Shown: positions 17,575 to 26,508 of the stretch, one piece after another
Layout of the letters: every line of letters starts with the position of its first letter
How positions within the stretch are numbered: position 1 is the first letter of the stretch
NCBI RefSeq assembly: GCF_026341035.1
Contig: NZ_JAPEOQ010000002.1
Span: 1,302,001 to 1,366,000, forward strand
From: Streptomyces sp. NBC_01016
GTDB taxonomy: Bacteria; Actinomycetota; Actinomycetes; Streptomycetales; Streptomycetaceae
Direction: 5' to 3'
DNA: 64,000 nt
Position numbers and translations under genes: made by a program
Notes under the pieces: model-generated
The model's input: only the letters and a program-made list of their open reading frames with translations
The model's database searches: none
What the model was told of the DNA's origin: nothing

Positions 17575-18033
17575 TTGAATGGCCGCGTGCAGAACGCCGA
17601 AGCCCTGAGCCTGACCTCCGCCCTGCTCGCCGCCGCGAGCGAGCTGACGCGACGTATCCACGAAGGGGTCGTGGCCAGGGGGTTCGGCGACATCCGGCCC
17701 GCCCACGGCTTCGCCTTCGTACGGCTCTCCTATGGGGACGCCACCGCCACGGAACTCGCCGCCCACCTCGGTGTGACCAAGCAGGCCGCGAGTCAGCTCG
17801 TCGACGAGCTGGTGCGCAAGGGGTACGCCGAGCGGCGGCCCCACCCGCAGGACGCGCGGGCCCGGCTCGTCGTGCTGACCGGGCGCGGGTGGGACTGTAC
17901 TCGGGCCGCCGAAGAGGCCGCCGCCGAAGCGGTGCGGCCCTGGGTGGAGCGGCTCGGGGAGGGGGAGGCTCACGCGCTCGCGGAGCGGTTGCTCGCCATT
18001 GCGCCCAACGGGCCGATCCGGCCCATCTGGTGA
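17575..18033 (+). CDS. MarR-family transcriptional regulator
   Basis: About 152 residues, from TTG 17575 with AAGGG close by; GTG 17587 is an alternative four codons in. Winged helix-turn-helix visible: ATATELAAHLGVTKQAASQLVDELVRKGYAERRPHPQD is the recognition helix and wing region, with RARLVVLTGRG after it. MarR dimers bind palindromes and release them on ligand binding or oxidation. The dyads just upstream are the obvious targets, so it likely represses itself and the divergent cupin gene. The N-terminal helix QNAEALSLTSALLAAASEL is the dimerisation part. Confidence 0.88.
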   Translation: MNGRVQNAEALSLTSALLAAASELTRRIHEGVVARGFGDIRPAHGFAFVRLSYGDATATELAAHLGVTKQAASQLVDELVRKGYAERRPHPQDARARLVVLTGRGWDCTRAAEEAAAEAVRPWVERLGEGEAHALAERLLAIAPNGPIRPIW

Positions 18034-18056
18034 CGGTCCGTCCGATCCACGCATGA

Positions 18057-18094
18057 GGACCGCCGCCTCCCGAAGGACAGGGAGGCGGCGGTCC
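18057..18094. terminator. Bidirectional hairpin between marR and LPMO genes
   Basis: A perfect 15-bp stem, 18057-18071 (GGACCGCCGCCTCCC) with 18080-18094, loop of 8 nt. It sits between convergent stops at 18033 and 18112. Confidence 0.8.
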
Positions 18095-18111
18095 GGTCGG
18101 TGGTGCTGCGG

Positions 18112-19074
18112 TCAGCGGCCGTGGCGGCCCGTCGCCGTCGCGCGGCGGCGCATCGAGGCGAACAGGCCCGCCGCGCCGATCGCCAGGGCGGCCGCGCCAC
18201 CCATCGCGATGTACGGGGTGGTGGAGTCGCCGCCCGTCTCCGCGAGGTTCTGCGAACCACCCTGCGCGGCGGGGGAGTTGGCGTCGGCGGCGGGCGCGGC
18301 CGACTCGTGGGTCTTGTGGGTGTCGTCGCCCATGTCCATGCCGCTGTGGTCGACCGTCGACTTGTCGGCGTCCGCCGCGATCTGCTCGTCCGAGGGCGTC
18401 GTCGCCTCCTTCGTCGTGGCGGAGGCGGTGGACGCGCCGCCGTACGTCACGTCCGAGCAGGAGTAGAACGCCTCCGGGCTGTCCGAACGCTGCCAGATGC
18501 CGTAGATCAGCTGGCGGCCCGTGCGGTCCGGGAGCTTTCCGGAGAACGTGTAGTAGCCGCCCGATGCCGTCGGGTCCGTCTTCGTCGCGACCGGGTTCGC
18601 CAGGTCTAGGTCGGACCACTTCAGCGGCTTCGACGGGTCGTAGCTCTGCTTCGTCATGTAGAGGTCGAAGGTGCCCTTGTGCTGGGCGGTCACCTTGTAC
18701 TTGAAGGTGTACGAGCCCGCCGAGACCTTCGTCGCCGGCCAGTCGTCGCGGGCCAGGTCCATGCCCTTGAACTCGTCGGAGTTCGCAGAGCACAGCTTGC
18801 CGTCGGGGATGTTCTCCTGGGACTTGCCGCCGGCCTCGCCGTCACGGATGCCGTTCCAGTCGTACAGGGCCTGCGGGCCGCCCTCGGCGACCGCCGCCTT
18901 GCACGCCGCCGACGTGGGGCTCTCGGCGCCCTCCGCGTAACAGGCGGCGACCCGGCTGGCCGGATCGCCGAGCGTGCCGTGCGCTGCCGCGGGCGTAGCG
19001 GACAGGGCGGTGAGGGCGAGGGGGATCGCTCCGACCGTGGTGAGCGCGGCGAGCTTGCGACGGCTTGCGGGCAT
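18112..19074 (-). CDS. AA10 lytic polysaccharide monooxygenase with LAETG sortase tail
   Basis: 320-residue secreted copper enzyme that oxidatively cleaves chitin or cellulose. Signal peptide cleavage after Ala31 leaves His32 as the N-terminus (HGTLGDPASR), the first histidine-brace ligand. The second is probably His132 in VTAQHKG. The AA10 C-terminal motif EAFYSCSDV gives the axial Phe203. After a Thr/Asp/His-rich linker (about 212-275) comes LAETGG (LAETG 277-281), then one TM and RRR: a class E sortase signal. The enzyme should therefore be covalently anchored to the cell wall. A Met/His cluster (DHSGMDMGDDTHKTH) in the linker could bind copper. ATG 19074 has AAGGAGT upstream. Transcribed toward marR. 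Confidence 0.88.
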   Translation of the reverse strand: MPASRRKLAALTTVGAIPLALTALSATPAAAHGTLGDPASRVAACYAEGAESPTSAACKAAVAEGGPQALYDWNGIRDGEAGGKSQENIPDGKLCSANSDEFKGMDLARDDWPATKVSAGSYTFKYKVTAQHKGTFDLYMTKQSYDPSKPLKWSDLDLANPVATKTDPTASGGYYTFSGKLPDRTGRQLIYGIWQRSDSPEAFYSCSDVTYGGASTASATTKEATTPSDEQIAADADKSTVDHSGMDMGDDTHKTHESAAPAADANSPAAQGGSQNLAETGGDSTTPYIAMGGAAALAIGAAGLFASMRRRATATGRHGR

Positions 19075-19205
19075 GGGGGTACTCCTTGATCGAGTGCATT
19101 GGGGGGTGCGGCAAGGAAGTTAGCCCGAAAAAACGCGCTGTTCGGCCCTTGGGAGCGCTCCGAGTGGATCTTTATGGCCCCCTTAAGACGCCCCTCAGAC
19201 TCCGC

Positions 19206-19276
19206 TCAGGACACCCACGCGTACCGCCCTCGGGGCGCCCATGCGTCCCGCCTCAGGACACCCACCGATACCGCCG
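19206..19276. repeat. Duplicated 3' end of the response-regulator gene
   Basis: CTCAGGACACCCAC at 19252 onward, which contains the stop codon (TCA on this strand) of the regulator, recurs at 19205 onward within a similar 24-nt segment ending in ACCGCC (three mismatches). The copy encodes RYAWVS-stop where the gene encodes RYRWVS-stop. Confidence 0.65.
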
Positions 19277-19954
19277 CTCCGGCCGCCCCGTCCCGCCGTA
19301 CCGGAGCGTCACCCGCGCCCGCCCCGTCCCCGCGAAGAACTCCAGGTACCGGCGCGCGCTCACCCGCGACAGCGAGCCCGCCTCCTGGGCGCACTCCGTC
19401 GCCGACAGGCCGTCCGGGTGGGCGCGCAGCGTCTGCTCCACCAGGTCCGCGGTGTGTGCGGCGAGGCCCTTCGGCAGTTCCCGCGAACCCGGCGGGCGGG
19501 CGCCGAAGATCTGGTCGACGTCCTCCTGACGCGCCTCGTCCAGGTCGTCGAGGCGGGTCCGCAGCGCCGCCACATGCCTCAACTGCTCCTGCAACGCGGC
19601 CTGGTTGAACGGCTTGATCAGATAGTGCAGCGCCCCCGCCCGCAGCGCCGCCCGCACCACCTCCGCGTCCCGCGCCGCCGTGATGAACAGCGCGTCCACC
19701 GCGGTACGGGCCGGATCCCGCTCCTCCGCGGCCCGCAGCGTCCGCAACACCTCGATGCCGTCCATGTCCGGCAAGTACACGTCCAGGAGCACCAGATCGG
19801 GCCGCAGCGACTCCGCGGCACGCAGCGCCTCCGCGCCGCTGTGTGCCACCCCGGCCACCACGAACCCGTCCATCGCGGACACGTACCGGCTGTGCAGCTT
19901 CGCAACCATGAAGTCGTCGTCCACGATCAAGACCTTGATCAAGACCTTTGTCAC
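19253..19954 (-). CDS. CitB/DcuR-type response regulator
   Basis: 233 residues starting at GTG 19954. Receiver domain: VLIVDDDF (acidic pocket), phospho-acceptor Asp in [13 protein letters not shown], Thr/Ser switch region ALFITAARD, Lys in LIKPFN. The C-terminal part ([29 protein letters not shown]) is the HTH of the CitB/DcuR/DpiA family, which controls di- and tricarboxylate uptake. It is divergent from tctCBA, so it probably activates that transporter. No histidine kinase gene is nearby, so the sensor is unlinked. The N-terminus holds a short in-frame duplication (KVLIKVLIV) that could place the start a few codons further in. Confidence 0.88.
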   Translation of the reverse strand: MTKVLIKVLIVDDDFMVAKLHSRYVSAMDGFVVAGVAHSGAEALRAAESLRPDLVLLDVYLPDMDGIEVLRTLRAAEERDPARTAVDALFITAARDAEVVRAALRAGALHYLIKPFNQAALQEQLRHVAALRTRLDDLDEARQEDVDQIFGARPPGSRELPKGLAAHTADLVEQTLRAHPDGLSATECAQEAGSLSRVSARRYLEFFAGTGRARVTLRYGGTGRPERRYRWVS

Positions 19955-20097
19955 TGGCGCAGAGTAGGTGCGCGACCACAAGGACCACAACGTCCGTTGC
20001 TTGCGGAAGGGAGACAGCTTGTTAACGCGTGGGCAACATGTGGGCCACCTCACAACCAGCCCGCCGTCAAAACGATCCCAAGAAGTAGGTGGCACAC

Positions 20098-21081
20098 GTG
20101 CGCCTGCGCACACCCCTCGCCCTGCTCGGGGCCGCGCTGCTCGTCCTGGTGGGGCCGCCGCTGCTCACCACGGGCAGCGGCGCCGACACCGGCACCCAGA
20201 TCCCCGGCCTGCGCCTCATGGTCCCCAACACCCCCGGCGGCGGCTACGACATCACGGCGCGCACCGCCGCCAAGAACGCCGAGGACGCCGAACTCACCCA
20301 CAACGTCGAGGTGTTCAACCTGCCAGGCGCCGGCGGCACCGTCGGCCTCACCCGCCTCGTCGGCGAACACGGCAACGGAAAACTCGCGATGTCCATGGGC
20401 CTCGGCGTCGTAGGAGCCGCCCGCTCCAACCACTCCCCGAAGACCCTCGCCGACACCACACCCATCGCCCGGCTCACCGAGGAGCCCGATGTCGTCGTGG
20501 TCGCGAAGGACTCCCCGTACAAGAACATCAAGCAGCTCATCGACGCCTGGAAGAAGAACCCCGGCAAGCTGCCCGTCGGAGGCGGCTCCTCGCCCGGCGG
20601 CCCCGACCACCTGGCGCCCATGCTGATGGCGCGCGCCGCCGGCATCCAGCCGAAGAAGGTCAACTACGTCCCGTTCGACGGCGGCGGCGAACTCCTCGCC
20701 TCCATCCTCGGCAACAAGGTCGCCTTCGGCGTCTCCGGCGTCGGCGAGTACCTGGACCAGATCAAGAGCGGCGAACTGCGCCTCCTCGCCGTCACGGGAC
20801 CCGAACGCGCCGCCGGCCTCGACGGGCCCACGCTCAAGGAGTCCGGCTACGACGTGAACTTCACCAACTGGCGCGGCATCGTCGCCCCGCCCGGCCTGTC
20901 CGGCACCCAGCGCGACAAACTCACCAACCTGGTACGGAAGTTGCACGCTTCCAAGGAGTGGAAGAAGTCGCTGAAGACGAACGGCTGGGACGACGCCTTC
21001 CTCGTCGGCGACGACTTCGGGACGTTCCTCGACGCCGAGGACAAGCGGGTCGTGTCCGTACTGAAGGAGCTGGGCCTGTGA
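20098..21081 (+). CDS. tctC: Tripartite tricarboxylate transporter substrate-binding protein TctC
   Basis: About 327 residues of the Bug/TctC solute receptor family, which captures citrate or other carboxylates outside the membrane. N-terminal signal sequence without an obvious lipobox Cys. Family motifs: RLMVPNTPGGGYDITAR, NLPGAGGTVGLTRL, SPYKNIKQLIDAWKKNPGK, GGGSSPGGPDHL, YVPFDGGGEL and the C-terminal LVRKLHASKEWKKSL. Start GTG 20098 has AGGTGG at good spacing; GTG 20089 is possible. First gene of tctCBA; the stop overlaps tctB by 4 nt. Confidence 0.92.
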   Translation: MRLRTPLALLGAALLVLVGPPLLTTGSGADTGTQIPGLRLMVPNTPGGGYDITARTAAKNAEDAELTHNVEVFNLPGAGGTVGLTRLVGEHGNGKLAMSMGLGVVGAARSNHSPKTLADTTPIARLTEEPDVVVVAKDSPYKNIKQLIDAWKKNPGKLPVGGGSSPGGPDHLAPMLMARAAGIQPKKVNYVPFDGGGELLASILGNKVAFGVSGVGEYLDQIKSGELRLLAVTGPERAAGLDGPTLKESGYDVNFTNWRGIVAPPGLSGTQRDKLTNLVRKLHASKEWKKSLKTNGWDDAFLVGDDFGTFLDAEDKRVVSVLKELGL

Positions 21082-21626
21082 ATCCGGTAGAGCCCGTGAC
21101 CGCCACCGAATCCCGCCCGGACGAGGCCACGCGCACGTCCTGGCTGCGCGAACACTCCGAACTCGGCGTCTGCGTCCTGCTGTTGGCGCTCGGCCTGCTC
21201 GTCCTCACCGACGCGCTCACCATGAACGTCGACATCGCCCAGCGCGGCCCCGTCGGCCCGAAGACCGTGCCGATCGTCGTCGGCATCGGGCTGCTCGCCG
21301 TCGCCGTCCTGCTCGCCGTCGACGTACTGCGCGGCGGCAGGGGAGAGGCCGAGGCCGGCGAGGACGTCGACCTGTCCGAACCCGCCGACTGGCGCACCGT
21401 GCTGCTGCTCGCGGGCGTCTTCCTCGCCACCGCCGTGCTCATCGAACCGCTCGGCTTCCCGCTCGCGGGCGCGCTGCTGTTCTGGGGCGCGGCGTACGCG
21501 CTCGGCAGCCGCCACCTCACCCGCGACCCCCTGATCGCCGCCGGGCTCTCCCTCCTCACCTTCGTCCTCTTCAACAACCTACTCGGCGTCCCCCTGCCGG
21601 GCGGCCCCCTGATGGAGGTGCTGTGA
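21078..21626 (+). CDS. tctB: TctB small membrane subunit
   Basis: 182 residues with four predicted TM helices, the small DUF1468-type subunit of a tripartite tricarboxylate transporter. Visible: TM1 [19 protein letters not shown], the motif [19 protein letters not shown] typical of TctB, then an acidic cytoplasmic loop and two more TM regions ([35 protein letters not shown]). Starts at GTG 21078 in a GTGA overlap with tctC. It acts with TctA to move the bound carboxylate with a cation gradient. Confidence 0.9.
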   Translation: MNPVEPVTATESRPDEATRTSWLREHSELGVCVLLLALGLLVLTDALTMNVDIAQRGPVGPKTVPIVVGIGLLAVAVLLAVDVLRGGRGEAEAGEDVDLSEPADWRTVLLLAGVFLATAVLIEPLGFPLAGALLFWGAAYALGSRHLTRDPLIAAGLSLLTFVLFNNLLGVPLPGGPLMEVL

Positions 21627-21630
21627 CCCC

Positions 21631-23139
21631 ATGAACGCCCTCAACTCCCTCCTCGACGGCTTCGGTACGGCCCTCACCCCCATCAACCTCCTCTGGGCGG
21701 CGATAGGCGTCCTGCTCGGCACGGCCATCGGCGTCCTGCCCGGCATCGGCCCCGCGATGGCGGTCGCCCTGCTGCTCCCGGTGACGTACGGACTCGAACC
21801 CACCGGCGCGTTCATCATGTTCGCGGGCATCTACTACGGCGCCATGTTCGGCGGCTCGACGACCTCGATCCTCCTCAACACCCCGGGCGAGAGCGCCGCC
21901 GTGGTCGCCGCCATGGAGGGCAACCCCATGGCGAAGTCCGGACGCGGCGCGCAGGCCCTCGCGGCCGCCGCCATCGGACACTTCGCCGGCGGCATGATCG
22001 GCACGATCCTGCTGGTCGCCCTCGCCCCGAAGGTCGCCTCGCTCGCCGTCGACATCGGCGCACCCGACTACTTCGCCATCATGGTCCTCGCGTTCATCGC
22101 GGTGACCTCGGTGCTCGGCTCCTCCCGCGTACGAGGACTGGCGTCCCTGTTGATCGGTCTCACGCTCGGCCTGGTCGGGTTGGACCAGATGACCGGCCAA
22201 CAGCGGCTCACCTTCGGCTCGTTGCAGCTCGCCGACGGCATCGACGTCGTCATCGTCGCGGTCGGCCTCTTCGCCATCGGCGAGGCCCTGTGGGTGGCCG
22301 CCCATCTGCGCCGCACGAGCGGCGAGGCGATCCCGGTCGGCCGCCCCTGGCTCGGCACCTCCGACGTGAAACGCACCTGGAAGTCCTGGCTGCGCGGCCC
22401 GCTCATCGGCTTCCCGTTCGGCGCGATCCCCGCGGGCGGCGCCGAGATCCCCACGTTCCTCTCCTACGTCACCGAGAAGCGCCTGTCCAAGCACAAGGAC
22501 GAGTGGGGCAAGGGCGCCATCGAAGGCGTCGCCGGACCCGAATCGGCATCCTCGGCATCGGCCGCCGGCACCCTGGTCTCGATGCTGACGCTCGGCCTCC
22601 CGACCACGGCGGTCGCCGCGGTCATGCTCGCCGCCTTCCAGCAGTACGGCATCCAGCCCGGCCCGCTCCTCTTCGAACGCGAACCGGAACTGGTCTGGGG
22701 CCTCATCGCATCCCTCTTCGTCGGCATGGTGCTGCTCCTGGCGCTCAACCTGCCCCTGGCCCCCGTCTGGGCGAAGCTGCTGCGCATCCCCCGCCCGTAC
22801 CTCTACGCCGGCATCCTCTTCTTCGCCGCGGTCGGCGCGTACGCGGTCGGCGGCGAGTCCATCGACCTCGTCATCCTGCTGGTCATCGGCCTCATCGGCT
22901 TCGGCATGCGCCGCTACGGACTGCCCGTGCTGCCCGCCGTCATCGGCGTCATCCTCGGCCCGAACGCCGAGCAACAGCTGCGCCGCGCCCTCCAGATCAG
23001 CGACGGCAGCGTCAGCGGTCTGGTCAACACGCCGTTCTCCGTGACGGTCTACGCGGTCGTCCTGCTCATCGTGGCGTGGCCGCTGCTGAAGAAGTTGGTG
23101 GTGCGCGGGAAGGGTAGTGACGTAGACAGGACGGCATGA
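21631..23139 (+). CDS. tctA: TctA large membrane subunit
   Basis: 502-residue permease with about 11-12 TM helices. The TctA signature is clear: [21 protein letters not shown] near the start and [14 protein letters not shown], plus the mirrored mid-protein segment [19 protein letters not shown]. It starts 4 nt after the tctB stop. Its last bases overlap the start of the GNAT gene (ATGA), so that gene is in the same operon. Substrate (citrate, tartrate, or other) cannot be read from sequence. Confidence 0.93.
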   Translation: MNALNSLLDGFGTALTPINLLWAAIGVLLGTAIGVLPGIGPAMAVALLLPVTYGLEPTGAFIMFAGIYYGAMFGGSTTSILLNTPGESAAVVAAMEGNPMAKSGRGAQALAAAAIGHFAGGMIGTILLVALAPKVASLAVDIGAPDYFAIMVLAFIAVTSVLGSSRVRGLASLLIGLTLGLVGLDQMTGQQRLTFGSLQLADGIDVVIVAVGLFAIGEALWVAAHLRRTSGEAIPVGRPWLGTSDVKRTWKSWLRGPLIGFPFGAIPAGGAEIPTFLSYVTEKRLSKHKDEWGKGAIEGVAGPESASSASAAGTLVSMLTLGLPTTAVAAVMLAAFQQYGIQPGPLLFEREPELVWGLIASLFVGMVLLLALNLPLAPVWAKLLRIPRPYLYAGILFFAAVGAYAVGGESIDLVILLVIGLIGFGMRRYGLPVLPAVIGVILGPNAEQQLRRALQISDGSVSGLVNTPFSVTVYAVVLLIVAWPLLKKLVVRGKGSDVDRTA

Positions 23140-23606
23140 CCAACGAGAGCCGAGAACTCGCGATCCGCCGGGCAACGGACGCGGACGTGCCCGCCGTCAA
23201 GGCGGTCACGGACGCGGCGTACCACCACTACATCGAGCGCATCGGCGTCGTGCCCGCTCCCATGGAGGCCGACCACGCGGCGAACGTGGCGGCGGGCCGG
23301 GTGTACGTCACCGGGGAACCGGACGTGCTCGGCCTGGTGGTCGTCGAGGCCCGCCCCGACCACCTCTTCCTCGACAGCATCGCGGTCCACTCCGACGCCC
23401 ACGGGCAGGGGGTGGGCCGCCGTCTGCTCACCTTCGTGGAGGAGCATGCGCGTGCTCTTGGGTTGTTCGAGGTGCGGCTGTACACGAACGCACTCATGTG
23501 GGAGAACCAGGAGCTGTATCCGCGCTACGGATACGAGGTCGTGGAGCGCCGCGCGGACGGCCCCTACGACCGCGTCCACTACCGCAAGCGACTGGGGCCG
23601 TCCTGA
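23136..23606 (+). CDS. GNAT N-acetyltransferase
   Basis: 156-residue Gcn5-related acetyltransferase. Acetyl-CoA binding motif A visible as [26 protein letters not shown], with motif B after it ([32 protein letters not shown]). Overlaps the tctA stop by 4 nt, so it is co-translated with the transporter operon. The acceptor is unknown. Confidence 0.9.
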   Translation: MTNESRELAIRRATDADVPAVKAVTDAAYHHYIERIGVVPAPMEADHAANVAAGRVYVTGEPDVLGLVVVEARPDHLFLDSIAVHSDAHGQGVGRRLLTFVEEHARALGLFEVRLYTNALMWENQELYPRYGYEVVERRADGPYDRVHYRKRLGPS

Positions 23607-23649
23607 CGGATCAGGGTCTCGGGTCTCAGCAGCATCCGTCCGGCCCCGC

Positions 23650-23787
23650 TCACTCGTCCGGCCACCACGTCTTGCGGACGTCCTTGCGCACTTCGGGGCG
23701 GTCCTGCTTCATGTCGGCCGCATCTTCGCGCAGCCGGCGCGTGATGGTGCTCGCTCCGGTCGGCTTGTGCATGGTCACTCGGCGCAT
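23650..23787 (-). CDS. Small basic protein of 45 residues
   Basis: Open reading frame of 45 codons beginning MRRVTMHKPTG and ending KTWWPDE, not matched to any family I know. ATG 23787 has a textbook AGGAGG six bases upstream, and codon third positions are G/C-rich. The product is highly charged (many Arg, Lys, Asp) with a Trp-Trp pair at the C-terminus. It has no signal or TM. It lies between a GNAT and a methyltransferase gene on the opposite strand. Confidence 0.6.
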   Translation of the reverse strand: MRRVTMHKPTGASTITRRLREDAADMKQDRPEVRKDVRKTWWPDE

Positions 23788-23899
23788 GGTGCCTCCTGTA
23801 CCTGCCTACACGCGTTCCAACGTTGCGTCGTTGTAGACCTTTTCCCGGAGCGTGGCCCTTCGAAGCGCAATTGTCAGTGGCGGATGTCACGGTGGGGCC

Positions 23900-24511
23900 A
23901 TGACGACATATGGGGGAACGTCCGAAGGCGCGATCGACTGGGACGCGATGGCGGGGGAGTTCGACGACGAACCCGACCATGGGCTGCGGGATCCCGAGGT
24001 GCGTGCCGCCTGGGCCGAGAGGCTTGCCGGGTGGCTGCCGGAGGAGGCCGGTGACGTGGTCGACATCGGCTGCGGGACGGGGAGTATGTCACTCCTCGCG
24101 GCCGAGCGGGGGCATCGGGTGACCGGAGTGGACAGTGCGCCGGGAATGCTGGAACTAGCCCGGCGCAAGCTCGTGGGGCGTGACGCGGAGTTTCTGCTCG
24201 GGGACGCGGCGGAGCCGCCGGTGGCGGCGGGGGCGTACGACGTGGTGTTCGCACGGCATGTGTTGTGGATGCTGCCCGATGTCGCCGCCGTGCTGGGGCG
24301 GTGGGTTTCGCTGCTGCGGCCCGGTGGGCGGCTCGTGCTGGTGGAGGGGGTGTGGGGTGAGGTGAGGCCGGCCGGGATACCTGGGGTGCGGCTGGCCGAC
24401 GCGCTCGCGCCGCTCGTCGCGGACGTCCGGCGGGAGCCGCTGGCGGGGGACGCGCGGCTGTGGGGGCGGGAGGTCGCGGACGAGCGGTACGCGGTGGTTG
24501 CTGTTATGTGA
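23900..24511 (+). CDS. Class I SAM-dependent methyltransferase
   Basis: 203 residues from ATG 23900 (GGTGGGG upstream). Methyltransferase-11 type Rossmann fold: motif I VVDIGCGTGSMSLLAAERG, motif II acidic residue in TGVDSAPGMLELAR, motif IV region YDVVFARHVLWMLPD, and post-IV LLRPGGRLVLVEGVWGE. No acceptor-recognition domain beyond the fold. The last 8 bases overlap the 3' end of the convergent DUF402 gene. Confidence 0.88.
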   Translation: MTTYGGTSEGAIDWDAMAGEFDDEPDHGLRDPEVRAAWAERLAGWLPEEAGDVVDIGCGTGSMSLLAAERGHRVTGVDSAPGMLELARRKLVGRDAEFLLGDAAEPPVAAGAYDVVFARHVLWMLPDVAAVLGRWVSLLRPGGRLVLVEGVWGEVRPAGIPGVRLADALAPLVADVRREPLAGDARLWGREVADERYAVVAVM

Positions 24512-25031
24512 GCGGTTGGCGGGCGAGCAGGGCGGTGAACCCGCCCTGCTTGGCGAGGCGTTCGAGGTCGTCCAGGGCCCGCGTCGCCGCCTGTGCGGCG
24601 GCCGGGTCCCGGTCGGTGAGGCCGCTGTCGGCGAACTCGTCCTCGTCCAGGCGGATCACCTGGCTGCCGTCCGCCGACACCCACAGGTCGAGGTCGAGGT
24701 CCTCGGAGCGGATGTCGCCGTCGTCCGTGCGCACGGCGGGGCGGGTGATGTCGCAGTACCAGCCCTTGAGGGAGCCGTCCGCCGCGCGGACCTCCTTCAC
24801 CGCGTACCAGCGGTCACGCCAGTAGTGCTCGGTGAAGACGTCGCCGGGGGCGAACTGGACGAAGCCGAAGTCGCGTACGCCGTCGCCCGCCCAGGGGCCG
24901 CGGACCGTGATGCGGGTGCCGTCGTCGTGGAGGAGGTCCACCGGGTAACTGATCTTTGTGCGGCCCGCTTTGATCAGGTGTACGTGGGGGGCGTTGTCAG
25001 TGGGGGAGGCTGAGGGTGAGGGTGCGGACAT
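24504..25031 (-). CDS. DUF402 (FomD-like) phosphatase-family protein
   Basis: 175-residue DUF402 protein. The family includes FomD and a nucleoside tri/diphosphatase and uses paired divalent metals bound by conserved Asp/Glu residues. Those are seen in LKGWYCDITRP and EDLDLDLWV, and DEDEF may contribute. ATG 25031 (GGAG upstream) lies 35 nt inside the end of the preceding GNAT gene, so the two are translationally linked. The first ~15 residues (Ser/Pro-rich) are probably disordered. Confidence 0.85.
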   Translation of the reverse strand: MSAPSPSASPTDNAPHVHLIKAGRTKISYPVDLLHDDGTRITVRGPWAGDGVRDFGFVQFAPGDVFTEHYWRDRWYAVKEVRAADGSLKGWYCDITRPAVRTDDGDIRSEDLDLDLWVSADGSQVIRLDEDEFADSGLTDRDPAAAQAATRALDDLERLAKQGGFTALLARQPLT

Positions 25032-25944
25032 GGCGGATCTCCGTCGTGTCGAGGGTGTAGCCGAACCATTTGTTGATCGCGAGCATCGGTTCGTTGCCGG
25101 CGTCGTTGCCCGTGTACGCCACGGTGATGCCGGCCGTGCGGGACCGGTGCAGGGAGTCGTTCTTGGCGAGCTTGGCGAGGCCGCGGCCGCGGAAGGCGCG
25201 GGCTGTGCCGGTCATGCCCGAGAGGTAGCGCCCTTCGCCGTCGGTGAGGGCCGCGGTGAAGGCTGCCGGGGTGCCGTCCACGACTGCGACCGTCGTCAGG
25301 TCGTGGTTGAGGAGGGGCTGGTGCCAGGTGTCGCGCAACCACTGGTCGTAATCGGTGAGTTCGGCCTGGATGTCGCCCGGTTCGTCGCTGGTGGCCTCCG
25401 CGTCCAGGTGGAAGAGGGGGCGCGGGTCCGCCGCGTAGTCGGAGGCGGTGCGCAACTCCACGTTCGGCGGAGGGAGTTGGCGGGGTGGGAGGGTGTCGGC
25501 CGTGAGGTCGAGGCGGAGGAAGTGGGCGCTGCGGCTTGCGCGGTAGCCGCGGGCGGCGGCCCAGGCGAGATTGCGCGGGGCGTCCAGGGCCCAGCAGTGC
25601 ACCTCCGTGGCGCCGTGCTGGGCGAGATGCTCCTCCGCCGTGCGCAGGAGGAGGGTGCCGGCGCCGCGGCCCGTGTGCTCCGGGTGAACGTATACGTTCG
25701 CGTAGCCCTGGCCCGGCTCCGGGCTGTCGTACGCGACGCCCACCTGCGCCGTGCCGATCACCTCGCCGTCGCCGGTCTGCGCGAGCAACTGGCGGTAGTG
25801 GGCGTCGGGGTGGGCGTTTGCGGCGGCGTACGCGACGGAGGCCGGGGTCGCGAGCATGGCGGGGAGGCAGGCGCGGCGGATCCGGGCGAAGGCCTCGGTG
25901 TCGGCCGGACGGTCGAGGTGCAGCGCGCGCACGATCACGGTCAT
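24997..25944 (-). CDS. Tandem-GNAT acetyltransferase
   Basis: 315 residues containing two GNAT modules, the architecture of mycothiol synthase-like proteins. Module 1 has the acetyl-CoA motif YVHPEHTGRGAGTLLLRTAEEHL. Module 2 has a weaker copy (GTARAFRGRGLAKLAKN) followed by NEPMLAINKWFGYTLD. Acceptor unknown; it is not necessarily MshD. It is the upstream member of a GNAT-DUF402 pair, with a 35-nt overlap. Divergent from the YtrA-like regulator. Confidence 0.88.
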   Translation of the reverse strand: MTVIVRALHLDRPADTEAFARIRRACLPAMLATPASVAYAAANAHPDAHYRQLLAQTGDGEVIGTAQVGVAYDSPEPGQGYANVYVHPEHTGRGAGTLLLRTAEEHLAQHGATEVHCWALDAPRNLAWAAARGYRASRSAHFLRLDLTADTLPPRQLPPPNVELRTASDYAADPRPLFHLDAEATSDEPGDIQAELTDYDQWLRDTWHQPLLNHDLTTVAVVDGTPAAFTAALTDGEGRYLSGMTGTARAFRGRGLAKLAKNDSLHRSRTAGITVAYTGNDAGNEPMLAINKWFGYTLDTTEIRHVRTLTLSLPH

Positions 25945-26015
25945 GGGGGCGCACGCTACGCGCCGCGCGCCACCGGGTGCCTCCTATTTTTCGGTGCTGC
26001 GGGAGAATCGACCGC

Positions 26016-26381
26016 GTGACCTTGAAGATCCGCATTGACGACAGTGCCGCGCCCTACGAGCAGGTGCGGGCCCAGATCTCCGAGCTCGCCCGGTCGGGGG
26101 TGCTGCCCGTCGGGTATCGGCTGCCCACGGTCCGCGGGCTCGCCGAGGAGCTCGGCCTCGCCGCGAACACGGTGGCCAAGGCGTACCGGGCCCTCGAGAC
26201 GGACGGGGTGATCGAGACGCGGGGGCGCAACGGCACGCTTATCGCGTCCGCTGGGGATGCGGCGGAGCGGGAGGCGTCGTCGGCGGCGCAGGCTTACGCG
26301 GAGCGGGTCCGGCGGCTGGGGCTGTCGGAGGACGCGGCCCTCTCCGCGGCCCGGGACGCGGTGCGCGCGGCATACGCGTAG
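26016..26381 (+). CDS. YtrA-subfamily GntR regulator
   Basis: 121 residues, GTG 26016 with GGGAGAA upstream. An N-terminal GntR winged HTH (APYEQVRAQISELARSGVLPVGYRLPTVRGLAEELGLAANTVAKAYRALETDGVIETR) fills the first 80 residues. Only a short ~40-residue helical tail follows (AYAERVRRLGLSEDAALSA), which defines the small YtrA type. Such regulators usually repress an adjacent ABC transporter operon, but none is present here. The nearest candidate is its own promoter and the divergent GNAT gene. Confidence 0.9.
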   Translation: MTLKIRIDDSAAPYEQVRAQISELARSGVLPVGYRLPTVRGLAEELGLAANTVAKAYRALETDGVIETRGRNGTLIASAGDAAEREASSAAQAYAERVRRLGLSEDAALSAARDAVRAAYA

Positions 26382-26436
26382 GCGGGGCCGGGCCACTCGT
26401 AGCGGTGCGCGGCACCGGGGTGCCGCCTTGCCCACC

Positions 26437-26455
26437 CTGCCGCCCAAGGCGGCAG
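26437..26455. terminator. Hairpin between gntR and AAA ATPase genes
   Basis: CTGCCGCC-CAA-GGCGGCAG, a perfect 8-bp stem, between convergent stops at 26381 and 26509. A second small dyad GGCACC-GG-GGTGCC lies 26 nt before it. Confidence 0.5.
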
Positions 26456-26508
26456 ATTGCCCAAGGCGGAGCGGTACCTCGAGCCCCGGGGCGTAAGGGG
26501 ACCAGGGG

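Noticed and set aside
24504-25031. DUF402 gene wrongly extended
   Set aside because: I looked for a later start to avoid the 35-nt overlap, but no in-frame ATG, GTG or TTG before the conserved HLIKAGR segment would be better, and GGAG precedes the chosen ATG.
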